Below are positions 8,274 through 14,847 of a DNA stretch of 64,000 bases, piece by piece (position 1 is the first letter of the stretch; the number at the start of each line of letters is the position of its first letter). Below the pieces are notes generated by a model. The model was not told the DNA's origin, did no database searches, and saw only the letters and a list, made by a program, of their open reading frames with translations. Made by a program: the position numbers and the translations under genes. The DNA comes from Balneola sp. (GTDB taxonomy: Bacteria > Bacteroidota > Rhodothermia > Balneolales > Balneolaceae). The stretch covers positions 372,001 to 436,000 of the forward strand of contig JAEPNB010000003.1 of assembly GCA_017643645.1 (NCBI GenBank), given 5' to 3'.

Positions 8274-8328
8274 TGCTATACTTTAGTAACTACTATACCA
8301 TAATATATCGCTATACTTTGGTATAGCA
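8274..8328. promoter_or_regulatory. Likely HxlR operator and divergent promoter region
   Basis: The 129-bp gap between the divergent NmrA-like and HxlR genes holds GCTATAC-TTTG-GTATAGC at 8310-8327, a clean 7+7 dyad. Partial copies (GCTATACTTTAGTA at 8275 and ACTATACCA at 8292) lie next to it. This spacing and symmetry fit binding of a dimeric winged-helix regulator; the assignment to the HxlR protein is inferred from position. Confidence 0.6.
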
Positions 8329-8347
8329 TAAGTAAATAAAAAATAAA

Positions 8348-8737
8348 ATGAGCAGAATATCAGAATTAGCCAAGGTAAAGAAATGTTCGGGAGAGTTTGT
8401 TTTAGCCGTAAACGACACGATGAACGTTTTAAATGGCAAATGGAAACTGCCCATTATAGGTTCTTTGCTCTATGGTAAAAAACGCTTCAAGGAATTGGAA
8501 AGGGAAATTCCTAAAATCACGCCCCGTATGCTTTCCAAAGAGCTGAAAGACCTGGAAGTTAATAGCATAGTAACCCGCACTGTTTATAATACCACTCCTG
8601 TTACTATAGAGTATGAATTGACGAAATCGGGAAATTCGCTCAATACGGTTTTGGATGCTATGATAGGATGGGGCTTGCAACACCGCAAAATGGTAATCGG
8701 AAAAAAGGAGAAGGTTGCTGAAACTGTCAGAGTTTAA
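8348..8737 (+). CDS. HxlR-family winged-helix regulator
   Basis: 129 residues. The HxlR pattern is complete: NDTMNVLNGKWKLPIIGSLL, then GKKRFKELEREIPKITPRML with the recognition helix, and VTRTVYNTTPVTIEYELT as the wing. Two Cys residues are not conserved as in YodB, except Cys13 near the N-terminus (VKKCSGEF), the position used for redox or quinone sensing in YodB/HypR-type members. It faces away from the NmrA-DoxX-LigB operon and is its likely repressor. It is on the strand opposite to the cassette direction. Confidence 0.88.
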   Translation: MSRISELAKVKKCSGEFVLAVNDTMNVLNGKWKLPIIGSLLYGKKRFKELEREIPKITPRMLSKELKDLEVNSIVTRTVYNTTPVTIEYELTKSGNSLNTVLDAMIGWGLQHRKMVIGKKEKVAETVRV

Positions 8738-8839
8738 CAAAGTGGTGGACTTTTTTTAAATTTTTTTACTGTGTCGGCAGGTCGTGTATTTGTCTGTCAG
8801 AGGTCGGTCGGTTGGGTATTGCGGTTTCGTCCTACCATT

Positions 8840-8977
8840 GCCGCTAACGGTTTGCAGCTACAAGAAGTTGGCGATTTCGGAGCACAAAACTGTCAACCTA
8901 CCACTCACTTTATTAGATGCACAAAGTTACAATTTACCACTGAACCGCCAATTTCTTGTAGGTGCTGTTAGTGGCTG
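8840..8977 (-). repeat. attC-like site f, uninterrupted
   Basis: Left arm GCTAACGGTTTGCAGCTACA followed by AGAAGTTGGCG pairs with right arm CGCCAATTTCTTGTAGGTGC and CTGTTAGTGGC; about 20 nt of near-perfect inner stem. R'' on the minus strand (GCCACTAAC) complements the start of the six-gene cassette at 12598 (GTTAGTGGC). Crossover G/TT at 8847/8848. The interior is homologous to site e. Confidence 0.76.
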
Positions 8978-9033
8978 CCCTTCTTTTTTCTGTGTCGTGT
9001 CATTAAGGATTGGTCTGTCGTGTGTGCGGTGGC

Positions 9034-9102
9034 TTGCACTCTCTTTTGCTTTTGCTCTTCCATCAAAAAAATAAAAATGAGCAAAAGCAAATGTGAGTGC
9101 AA
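9034..9102. repeat. Long hairpin, family H copy 1
   Basis: TTGCACTCTCTTTTGCTTTTGC at 9034 (key part TTTTGCTTTTGCTC) pairs with GAGCAAAAGCAAATGTG then AGTGCAA at 9079-9102, with a 22-nt A-rich loop. Related hairpins occur at 12419-12483 and 14662-14695. It lies between attC-like site f and the 3' end of the luciferase-domain gene in the gene-free stretch 8738-9269; that stretch also has a smaller CTCGG/CCGAG hairpin near 9235-9260 that may end the operon. Confidence 0.6.
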
Positions 9103-9269
9103 CTGGGTTGGCATTAATAGCAGGGTCTGTCGGGTGTGCAGTAGGTTGTCTCCAGAAGCTAATGAACCCCTATCTCATTTCCTGCTTGCAAAGGAGGTGG
9201 ATATTTATCAAGTCCGAAACTTTAGTCATATTACTCACTCGGTACAGCCGAGCGAGTGGGGGAAGATTC

Positions 9270-9830
9270 TTAATCCTTAAAGTGACCTCTAGCAAATTGA
9301 TATGATCGGAAAATTATTTTTTTTATTACTAATACCTCTTCTTCATTTCTTGGTGCATAAACCATGATAAAATTTAATGGCAAATAACCCCTTTTAGCAA
9401 TTGGATGCAACTCTCCCCAACCTTTTTCAATCACATATTTTGCATCATTTAACGGTAAACCAAGATGTATACTGCCATCAGGCACTGGATGAAAATGAGC
9501 AAATTCATTTTCAATCATAAAAGCATTACAATGGTTACACATTTTATCTTCTGACAGACACATCGCCTGTGCACCAGGTACCGATATCTTGCTATTTGCT
9601 TGTGCTATGTCCGGTAGAGAAAATGCCCAATTCATAAGCTCGTTCACAAGTTTTCTATCAGTCGGTTGTTGGTCTAATTGCATATGTGGGTTGCTCGGTG
9701 TCGTAATTGGTTTGATTCCGATTCTTAAAGGAAGCTCAAATTCTAAGTTTAAAGGCATTTTATCAGATTGTTTAGAGGTTTGACTCATTGTTATAATTAG
9801 TGTTATTAAAAGCACACAAAAGACTTTCAT
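9270..9830 (-). CDS. Exported luciferase-domain (DUF5519-like) protein
   Basis: 186 residues with a short hydrophobic start (MKVFCVLLITLIITMSQ). The core VPGAQAMCLSEDKMCNHCNA, then EFAHFHPVPDGSIHLGLP, and KGWGELHPIAKRG match the 'luciferase domain' or DUF5519 family, in which the H-P-x-D-G-S-x-H segment is invariant. Despite the name no light reaction is implied. The CxxC-like pair (CNHC) is extra. It is last in the six-gene cassette operon, 17 bp behind the LigB-type gene. Confidence 0.6.
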   Translation of the reverse strand: MKVFCVLLITLIITMSQTSKQSDKMPLNLEFELPLRIGIKPITTPSNPHMQLDQQPTDRKLVNELMNWAFSLPDIAQANSKISVPGAQAMCLSEDKMCNHCNAFMIENEFAHFHPVPDGSIHLGLPLNDAKYVIEKGWGELHPIAKRGYLPLNFIMVYAPRNEEEVLVIKKIIFRSYQFARGHFKD

Positions 9831-9847
9831 AAGTTGTAAGAAAATAT

Positions 9848-10738
9848 TTATCCTATACGAAATCCCCTGTTGCTAAATGCGGGTAATAGTTCTTCAAATG
9901 TGTGTTCAATGTTTTCGTTTTCATCCATCAGGGCTAAACTGTATATCAAAGGCACATAATGGTCGGGGGTGGGTGCTGCCATTAATCCTAATTTTTGCTT
10001 TTCGTAATTCACTATGCTTTGAACGTCCCGTTTGTCCAACTGTTGTTTTATCCATTTGTCAAATTCTATATCCCATCCATAGGGTGTCATATTACCATTA
10101 AAAAAACGCTTACCTGCTTCTTTTATATTATGCACTACTGCTCCGCTTCCGATTACTAAAACTCCTTTATCCCTAAGTGGCTTGAGTTGTTTTGCTAAAT
10201 CAAAATGGTATTGTGCAGATTGGTAGTAATCAATGCTCATTTCAAACACAGGCACATCGGCTTTTGGGAACATGTGTTTAAGCATGGGCCATGCTCCGTG
10301 GTCTAATCCCCACTCGGTTGTTTCTTTAACTTTCGGAATAAGTTTGGTTACTTCTTTTGCCGTTTCGGGCGAACCTGGGGCAGGATATTTTTGGGTATAA
10401 TATTCGGGCGGAAAACCGTAATAATCATAAATGGTTTCGGGTGCGGTGCTCACATTTACAAGCGTTCCTTTGGTGCACCAATGGGCTGACACGACTAAGA
10501 CGGCTTTTATCTCGTGCTCTTTCCTGATTTTTTCTCCTACTTGTGTCAAACTTGTTAAAAATGGATTTGCATTCAACCCAAGCGGTATGTCCATCGGGTT
10601 ACCATGTGAAGTAAAAAGCACAGGCATTTTTTTTGTCGCAGGTAATGAATCAGTGATTTTAGAAAATGCTTGTAGTTTCATGGTTTGAGCGGCTAATGGG
10701 GCTAACGCTAAAAGTTTTAAAAAATCTTTTCGCTGCAT
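9848..10738 (-). CDS. LigB/DODA-type extradiol dioxygenase, second copy
   Basis: 296 residues from the ATG at 10738; a longer frame upstream would overlap the DoxX-like gene and lacks conservation. The N-terminus (MQRKDFLKLLALAPLAAQ) is signal-like, followed by the same landmarks as the 6025-6918 protein: VLFTSHGNPMDIP, VVSAHWCTKG, GLDHGAWPMLKHMFP, VLVIGSGAVVHN and TPDHYVPLIYSL. It likely opens catechol-type rings. The start lies 4 bp behind the DoxX-like gene, repeating the DoxX-LigB pairing seen in the neighbouring cassette. Confidence 0.87.
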   Translation of the reverse strand: MQRKDFLKLLALAPLAAQTMKLQAFSKITDSLPATKKMPVLFTSHGNPMDIPLGLNANPFLTSLTQVGEKIRKEHEIKAVLVVSAHWCTKGTLVNVSTAPETIYDYYGFPPEYYTQKYPAPGSPETAKEVTKLIPKVKETTEWGLDHGAWPMLKHMFPKADVPVFEMSIDYYQSAQYHFDLAKQLKPLRDKGVLVIGSGAVVHNIKEAGKRFFNGNMTPYGWDIEFDKWIKQQLDKRDVQSIVNYEKQKLGLMAAPTPDHYVPLIYSLALMDENENIEHTFEELLPAFSNRGFRIG

Positions 10739-10742
10739 GAAA

Positions 10743-11126
10743 TTATTTTTTTGTGAATGAAGCGAGCATTTCAGGATTACGCAAATAGTTGGCAACCCAT
10801 ACCAATAACAGCATTATTGCTTGTGGAATGAACATTTCTCCGTGCTCCATGTGTGTAGTTATTGCACCACCGAGATGAGCAGAGAGCAAGAGAACTCCCA
10901 AAGAGGATGTTCGGGGAATCAGAAACAAAATTGCTGCGATGAGTTCGCCCATTCCTATTAGCATAAGTTTACCGTCCAAACCCCATTTAACAAAGTTCTT
11001 GGCAATTTCTGCGTCTGCACCTGCCATTAGTTTCATGGTTGCACTCATAATGAATAATGCGGACATGATCCCGACAAATATCCAGTTTATGACTTTTCTT
11101 TTTTTTGACATTGTTTTTGTTTCCAT
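10743..11126 (-). CDS. DoxX-like membrane protein, second copy
   Basis: 127 residues with four predicted helices (INWIFVGIMSALFIMSATMK, LMLIGMGELIAAILFLIP, LGVLLLSAHLGGAITTHM, IPQAIMLLLVWVANYL). The helix pattern, with GE in the second helix, is that of DoxX-like proteins. Either Met1 or Met6 may be the start. It is coupled to the LigB-type gene behind it (4 bp) and 28 bp behind a three-helix membrane protein. Confidence 0.82.
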   Translation of the reverse strand: METKTMSKKRKVINWIFVGIMSALFIMSATMKLMAGADAEIAKNFVKWGLDGKLMLIGMGELIAAILFLIPRTSSLGVLLLSAHLGGAITTHMEHGEMFIPQAIMLLLVWVANYLRNPEMLASFTKK

Positions 11127-11154
11127 AATTGTTTTGTTTAGATATTAATTGATT

Positions 11155-11610
11155 TTAAAAAGGTAAATAATAAAAAACCGTAGCTGCAATTATGCCTGCC
11201 ACTATTCCTGTGTTTATCATCTGCCACGCTTTTGCACGGTCTTTTTTTCTGAATTCGGCTTGTTGTATGGTATCGCTTTTTCCGAGATTGCCGAAATTAA
11301 AAATACCCTTTATTCCAAATGCAACGCAGAAACGGAAATACCACTGCTGAAAACTAACTGCGAAAGATGTAACTGGAACAAACAGTGTTAATCTCCACAG
11401 TCGGTTTTCAGGCAGCAGCAATAAGACCACTATGAGAATAATCGTAACTGCCAGCGATGACAAGGCAGCAATTTTTCGTCTTTTCATTTCGTCTTTTCCG
11501 ATGTTGCAAACTCCGGGGATGTAATGATTATTCGTTTCATCGTTAGGATTGATGTTACTCCCAAACTCTGTCATAGAAAGAATTTGAGGATTTAGTGCAA
11601 TTGTTTTCAT
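11155..11610 (-). CDS. Three-helix membrane protein of unknown function
   Basis: 151 residues. After a polar N-terminus with PNDETNNHYIPGVCNIG, there are two close hydrophobic segments (IAALSSLAVTIILIVVLLLL and LWRLTLFVPVTSFAVSFQQW), an amphipathic FCVAFGIKGIFNFG region with a basic stretch (FRKKDRAKAWQ), and a final helix (IVAGIIAATVFYYLPF). I do not recognise a named family with confidence. It lies 8 bp behind the SnoaL-like gene in the same operon. Confidence 0.75.
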   Translation of the reverse strand: MKTIALNPQILSMTEFGSNINPNDETNNHYIPGVCNIGKDEMKRRKIAALSSLAVTIILIVVLLLLPENRLWRLTLFVPVTSFAVSFQQWYFRFCVAFGIKGIFNFGNLGKSDTIQQAEFRKKDRAKAWQMINTGIVAGIIAATVFYYLPF

Positions 11611-11618
11611 AGTTCTTT

Positions 11619-11987
11619 TTATTTAGGTGAATTGTAATAAAACCGTTCGTGAATTATTTTTCCATCCTTCCATCTTTGAACTGCAACTTGTTCCATTTTT
11701 GAACGGTTTCCGCCTTTGTAGGTCATATCAAATGACCATTCCACCATTGTAGTATTGTCGCCAATTGCAACTGCTTTTACTTCGGCTCCATGAAACTGTT
11801 CAATTGATGCCATCATCTGTTCCTGTGCTTTTTTCTCGCGTTCTCGGTTAGCTGTTTTTCCCTCGCAGATAGGGTTTGCGTTTTCCTGCATTACCACATC
11901 ATCATGGTAGTATTTTTCAAATGCTTCCATGTTCTGACCGCTCATTATCATGCGGTTCATTTCTTCTACTGTTTCTTTAAGGTTCAT
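11619..11987 (-). CDS. SnoaL-like / NTF2-fold protein
   Basis: 122 residues with the NTF2-like cone fold pattern: an N-terminal helix (EEMNRMIMSGQNMEAFEKYYHDDVVM is its extended form), EGKTANREREKK, and the paired strands VAIGDNTTMVEWSFDMTYKG and QRWKDGKIIHERFYY. SnoaL-type proteins act as small isomerases or cyclases or bind small ligands. It follows the ArsR regulator by 91 bp and leads the structural part of the operon. Confidence 0.8.
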   Translation of the reverse strand: MNLKETVEEMNRMIMSGQNMEAFEKYYHDDVVMQENANPICEGKTANREREKKAQEQMMASIEQFHGAEVKAVAIGDNTTMVEWSFDMTYKGGNRSKMEQVAVQRWKDGKIIHERFYYNSPK

Positions 11988-12078
11988 AACAATGTTGATT
12001 TTTTAGGTTAGTATTTCATTTATTTGAGTGCAAATATAATTGATATATTGAAATGTGTCTATATTATTATTAAAAAAA

Positions 12079-12345
12079 TTATTTAACCAATTCCATTTTA
12101 AGTGTTTCAAAGTATTTTTCCAGCATTTTCTTGTTAACTGATAATAAGGAATGCTGTCCGTCTTTTTTAACACTGACTAACTCACAATCGTAAAGTATTT
12201 TAAGGTGGTGTGAAATGGTGGGTTGGGATAGGGTAAAATGGTCTTCCAGTTCACCGCAGCTTATTTCACCATTAGCCATAAGGGTTTTTAATATTTTGTA
12301 GCGAGTGCCGTCAGCTAATGCTTTTGAAATTTTGAGGAGGTTCAT
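12079..12345 (-). CDS. ArsR-family winged-helix regulator
   Basis: 88 residues. Typical ArsR/SmtB layout: KALADGTRYKILKTLMANGEISCGEL is the N-terminal part, LSQPTISHHLKILYDCELV the recognition helix, and VKKDGQHSLLSVN the wing. No obvious metal-binding pair except scattered Cys. It is the first gene of the six-gene cassette and probably its autoregulator; TTGATATATTGAAATG at about 12036-12051 in the gap to the next gene may be an operator, as it resembles a site upstream of the other ArsR gene. Confidence 0.87.
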   Translation of the reverse strand: MNLLKISKALADGTRYKILKTLMANGEISCGELEDHFTLSQPTISHHLKILYDCELVSVKKDGQHSLLSVNKKMLEKYFETLKMELVK

Positions 12346-12418
12346 CGTTTATATTTTTTGACAAAGATAAGTTTTAAAGCACTAAGTTGTCTATGGAGAA
12401 CGGATTTTGTGCGTTTGG

Positions 12419-12483
12419 GCAAAAGCAAATGTGGTGCATACCAAAATAAAAAATAAAAAAGAATGCACCTCTTTTGCTTTTGC
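12419..12483. repeat. Long hairpin, family H copy 2
   Basis: GCAAAAGCAAATGTGGTGCA at 12419 pairs with TGCACCTCTTTTGCTTTTGC ending at 12483, with an A-rich loop of about 24 nt. The arms match the hairpin at 9034-9102. It lies upstream of the ArsR gene near the cassette start, so the six-gene cassette carries one such hairpin near each end. Confidence 0.6.
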
Positions 12484-12588
12484 AGAAGGGATAGCCAAAC
12501 GGCTTTGCCGAAATTTGTCCTGCTTTTTTGTCTGTCTGCCTGTCAAGTTACTGCGTCATTGTCTACGGAGAACGGTCGTTTTTTAGGG

Positions 12589-12850
12589 TTGCCACTAACG
12601 TGGCTGGGCTAAGTACAGTGGTTTTACCATTGAATTTAGTCCAAGTTGGGATGAGTTGCTACGCAACTTTGTACTTAGCCCAGCCACGTTGAAGAAGAAG
12701 AGCGGAGCGAATTCTTCTTCAACGGTTTGTATATGAAAAGTAGCGGATTTTTAAGCACTATCTTTTCGGTTTATAACTGACTTTAAATATATGAATTTCA
12801 CTATGATTAAGCACCAAAACCGCTATTTTTTATATACGTTGTTACCCACT
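12589..12850 (-). repeat. attC-like site g, split by 124-bp unit A4
   Basis: Outer arms CACTAACG (left) and CGTTGTTACCC (right). After A4, GTTTGTATATGAAAAGTAGCGG (key part GTATATGAAAAGTAGCGG) pairs with CCGCTATTTTTTATATACG at 12820-12838. R'' (CAGTGGGTAAC) complements the start of the restriction-modification cassette at 14723 (GTTACCCAC). With the hairpin and a plain AT-rich leader this accounts for the gene-free stretch 12346-13014. Confidence 0.72.
12599..12722 (-). mobile_element. 124-bp gene-less cassette-like unit, copy A4
   Basis: Reads as identical to the other four copies. It is inserted at the G/TT point between the restriction-modification cassette and the six-gene cassette. Confidence 0.8.
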
Positions 12851-12990
12851 GGCTTTATTCCGTTCAGCTTGTTTTTCAGCGTTGGCTTGAAAGCTCTTTT
12901 GATTTTTGAGGTACGAGAAAAGCAAATGTGCTTGAAATTAGTAAAGGGAATTCATTTTTCCATTTGTTTAATCCAAAAATTGTAATTAAA

Positions 12991-13009
12991 TTTGCATACT
13001 ATAATTAGC
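12991..13009 (+). promoter_or_regulatory. Shared promoter/operator motif upstream of the methylase
   Basis: TTTGCATACTATAATTAGC ends 5 bp before the methylase ATG. An almost identical motif, TTTGCATACTTTAATTAGC, ends 1 bp before the ATG of the controller gene on the other strand (14598 to 14580). Its position over both starts suggests common control of methylase and controller-endonuclease transcripts, as is known for C-protein systems. Confidence 0.55.
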
Positions 13010-13014
13010 GAAAT

Positions 13015-13716
13015 ATGTTCTACTATTACGGAAGAAAAAAACAAATATCAAAATATTATCCTAGTCCACAATGCGATACGATAGTAGAACCATTTGCTGG
13101 TGCTGCTGCATACTCTGCATATAAAGATAATTGGAAGAAAAATGTAATATTAATTGAAAAGGATGAAAAGGTTTACAAGATTTGGGATTGGTTAATTAAT
13201 GAAGCTACTGAACAAGAAATATTAAATCTACCTGAATTAAAAATTGGTGAAAAAAGTTCAGATTTTCTTCATATCATTCACGCAGCAACTAAAATGGCTT
13301 TTCATTTTAAAACTATTAAAGTTACCGCGGTTCTTGAAAGAAATTGGGAAATAAGTAAGAGAATTATGTCTCAAAATTTGCATAAAGTTAAACACTGGCA
13401 AATATTAAATGATGATTATTCAAATGCACCAGATATAGAAGCTACTTGGTTTATTGACCCTCCTTATAAAGGTGAAGCGGGTTTAGGTTATAGACATAGT
13501 AGTAAATTGTTGGACTATGATAAACTAGCAGAATGGGCATTAAATAGAAAAGGCGAAGTTATATTTTGTGAAGGTAAAGAAGGTGATTACTTACCTTTTA
13601 AACCGTTAGTTGATTTAAAAGGTGTAGCTGGTAAAGTAAATAAAGAGATGATTTATTATAGGTCTGATGTTTTAGTTCCTGAACAAACTACCTTATTCTC
13701 CAATATCAATGTTTAG
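13015..13716 (+). CDS. Type II N6-adenine DNA methyltransferase
   Basis: 233 residues. Motif I (EPFAGAAAYS, residues 25-34) binds S-adenosylmethionine and motif IV (DPPY, residues 148-151) is the N6-adenine catalytic motif; this order is that of alpha-class (Dam/D12-like) enzymes. It would protect host DNA from the neighbouring endonuclease. It converges on the endonuclease gene, overlapping its 3' end by 24 bp, and runs against the array direction. Confidence 0.88.
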   Translation: MFYYYGRKKQISKYYPSPQCDTIVEPFAGAAAYSAYKDNWKKNVILIEKDEKVYKIWDWLINEATEQEILNLPELKIGEKSSDFLHIIHAATKMAFHFKTIKVTAVLERNWEISKRIMSQNLHKVKHWQILNDDYSNAPDIEATWFIDPPYKGEAGLGYRHSSKLLDYDKLAEWALNRKGEVIFCEGKEGDYLPFKPLVDLKGVAGKVNKEMIYYRSDVLVPEQTTLFSNINV

Positions 13717-14367
13717 TAATTTTGAATATCTGTCAACGTGCTGTTTGTTGTCATAAAGTAGAATCCAACCTTCTCCCATTTTGATTTTACCACTTTTACG
13801 CATTCCAGTAACTTTAGTATTTCTACCAGTTGTTCCAGATATTTCACCCCAATCGTCAGGTGTTAATGTATCTGAAAAGAAAGCACCTGTTATTGCAGGG
13901 AAATTAAAGCCATTTTTATCGTTTACAAAATCCCAAATTATGCCAAGTAAATAATTAACCTCTCGATGATGTGCTTGCCAAGTTATGCCACTTATTTTTG
14001 AAATTCTAACTTCTCCCGCCCTTAAATTTGAGCCAGTTTTTAAATTCCCTATTGTACCTTTAATTTCTAAACCTTCGGGATAATTTCTTAAGATTTCTTC
14101 TGACGAACCTAAACCTGAAGTAGGAATAATATCTGGATGACCTTTTTCAATTGGATTAACTACTGAATCTTGAATATTTTCTACTAATTTAGTGCAAAAT
14201 ACAGCTCCAATTAAAGCTCCTGTAGTCTTGAAATCTATACTACGATATAAATTTGGTGGTAAAGTTTCTAAAAATAAATTTAGGCTATTAACTGATTCCA
14301 AAATTTCATTATGTGAAACTTGAAACCCGAGATTTCTATTGAAAGTTTTGTTTATCTTGTAATTCAT
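13693..14367 (-). CDS. Type II restriction endonuclease, PD-(D/E)xK type
   Basis: 224 residues. GHPDIIP (Pro78-Asp79) followed by GLEIKG (Glu101-x-Lys103) forms a PD-(D/E)xK metal site at normal spacing. No subfamily can be named. The assignment rests on this motif plus its place: overlapping a controller gene by 32 bp at its start and an adenine methylase by 24 bp at its end. Recognition sequence unknown. Confidence 0.82.
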   Translation of the reverse strand: MNYKINKTFNRNLGFQVSHNEILESVNSLNLFLETLPPNLYRSIDFKTTGALIGAVFCTKLVENIQDSVVNPIEKGHPDIIPTSGLGSSEEILRNYPEGLEIKGTIGNLKTGSNLRAGEVRISKISGITWQAHHREVNYLLGIIWDFVNDKNGFNFPAITGAFFSDTLTPDDWGEISGTTGRNTKVTGMRKSGKIKMGEGWILLYDNKQHVDRYSKLLNIDIGE

Positions 14368-14578
14368 TGAATAAATCTTTAATACTTATTTCTAAAGCAT
14401 TAGCAATTTTTTCAATATTAATAAGAGTAATGTTTTTCTCTGCTCTTTCAATCATACCAATATATGTCCTGTGCAAATCGGCTTTGTGAGCCAATTCTTC
14501 TTGAGATAAGTCTTTTTCCTTTCGGATTTCTCGAACTTTATCCCCAAATTTTATTAGTATGTTTTGTTTTGATTCCAT
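14336..14578 (-). CDS. XRE-type controller (C) protein of the restriction-modification system
   Basis: 80 residues, an all-helical HTH_3 domain: FGDKVREIRKEKDLSQEELA, then HKADLHRTYIGMIERAEKNI and IEKIANALEISIKDLF. Size and context match C proteins that delay endonuclease expression until DNA is methylated. The gene overlaps the endonuclease start by 32 bp, giving a C-REase transcript. Confidence 0.87.
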   Translation of the reverse strand: MESKQNILIKFGDKVREIRKEKDLSQEELAHKADLHRTYIGMIERAEKNITLINIEKIANALEISIKDLFNELQDKQNFQ

Positions 14579-14579
14579 T

Positions 14580-14598
14580 GCTAATTAAAGTATGCAAA
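14580..14598 (-). promoter_or_regulatory. Shared promoter/operator motif upstream of the controller gene
   Basis: Minus-strand TTTGCATACTTTAATTAGC ends 1 bp before the controller ATG at 14578. It differs from the methylase motif at 12991-13009 by a single base. Confidence 0.55.
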
Positions 14599-14628
14599 GC
14601 TAACTTTAGTATTCAGCTTAAACAACAG

Positions 14629-14652
14629 ACTATAATTAGCATTATTAGTCAG
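14629..14652. promoter_or_regulatory. Candidate C-box
   Basis: GACTATAATTAGCATTATTA then GTC forms a GACT...AGTC dyad with an A/T-rich centre, the general shape of operators bound by restriction-modification controller proteins. It lies about 50-75 bp upstream of the controller gene and repeats ACTATAATTAGC of the methylase upstream motif. Confidence 0.45.
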
Positions 14653-14661
14653 TGGTGGGAA

Positions 14662-14695
14662 AAAAGCAATGTGTGCGATAGCACTCTTTGCTTTT
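14662..14695. repeat. Hairpin, family H copy 3 (short form)
   Basis: AAAAGCAATGTGTGC pairs with GCACTCTTTGCTTTT across a 4-nt loop (13 of 15 positions). Sequence matches the arms of hairpins at 9034-9102 and 12419-12483. It lies in the leader of the restriction-modification cassette. Confidence 0.55.
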
Positions 14696-14723
14696 GTGCG
14701 GCTGGTTTTCAGCTTGTGGGTAA

Positions 14724-14847
14724 CGTGGCTGGGCTAAGTACAGTGGTTTTACCATTGAATTTAGTCCAAGTTGGGATGAGTTGCTACGCAACTTTGTACT
14801 TAGCCCAGCCACGTTGAAGAAGAAGAGCGGAGCGAATTCTTCTTCAA
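14724..14847 (-). mobile_element. 124-bp gene-less cassette-like unit, copy A5, next to the recombinase
   Basis: Reads as identical to the other four copies. It occupies the first-cassette position beside the recombinase; the minus strand continues into the restriction-modification cassette with GTTACCCACAAGC at 14723. Confidence 0.8.

Noticed and set aside
8771-9305. Overlapping plus-strand frames between the HxlR and luciferase-domain genes
   Set aside because: They translate attC-like site f and a hairpin, have no family features and overlap one another in several frames.
2361-14847. The 124-bp units as a CRISPR array
   Set aside because: Spacing is irregular (1.1-7.4 kb), genes lie between the copies, and no cas genes are present.
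2361-14847. The 124-bp units as a plain MITE/IS remnant with AACG target duplication
   Set aside because: All five copies sit at the G/TT point of an attC-like site and the unit's own ends follow the cassette rule; no transposase-type terminal repeats start at its edges. Kept as the main alternative in the findings.
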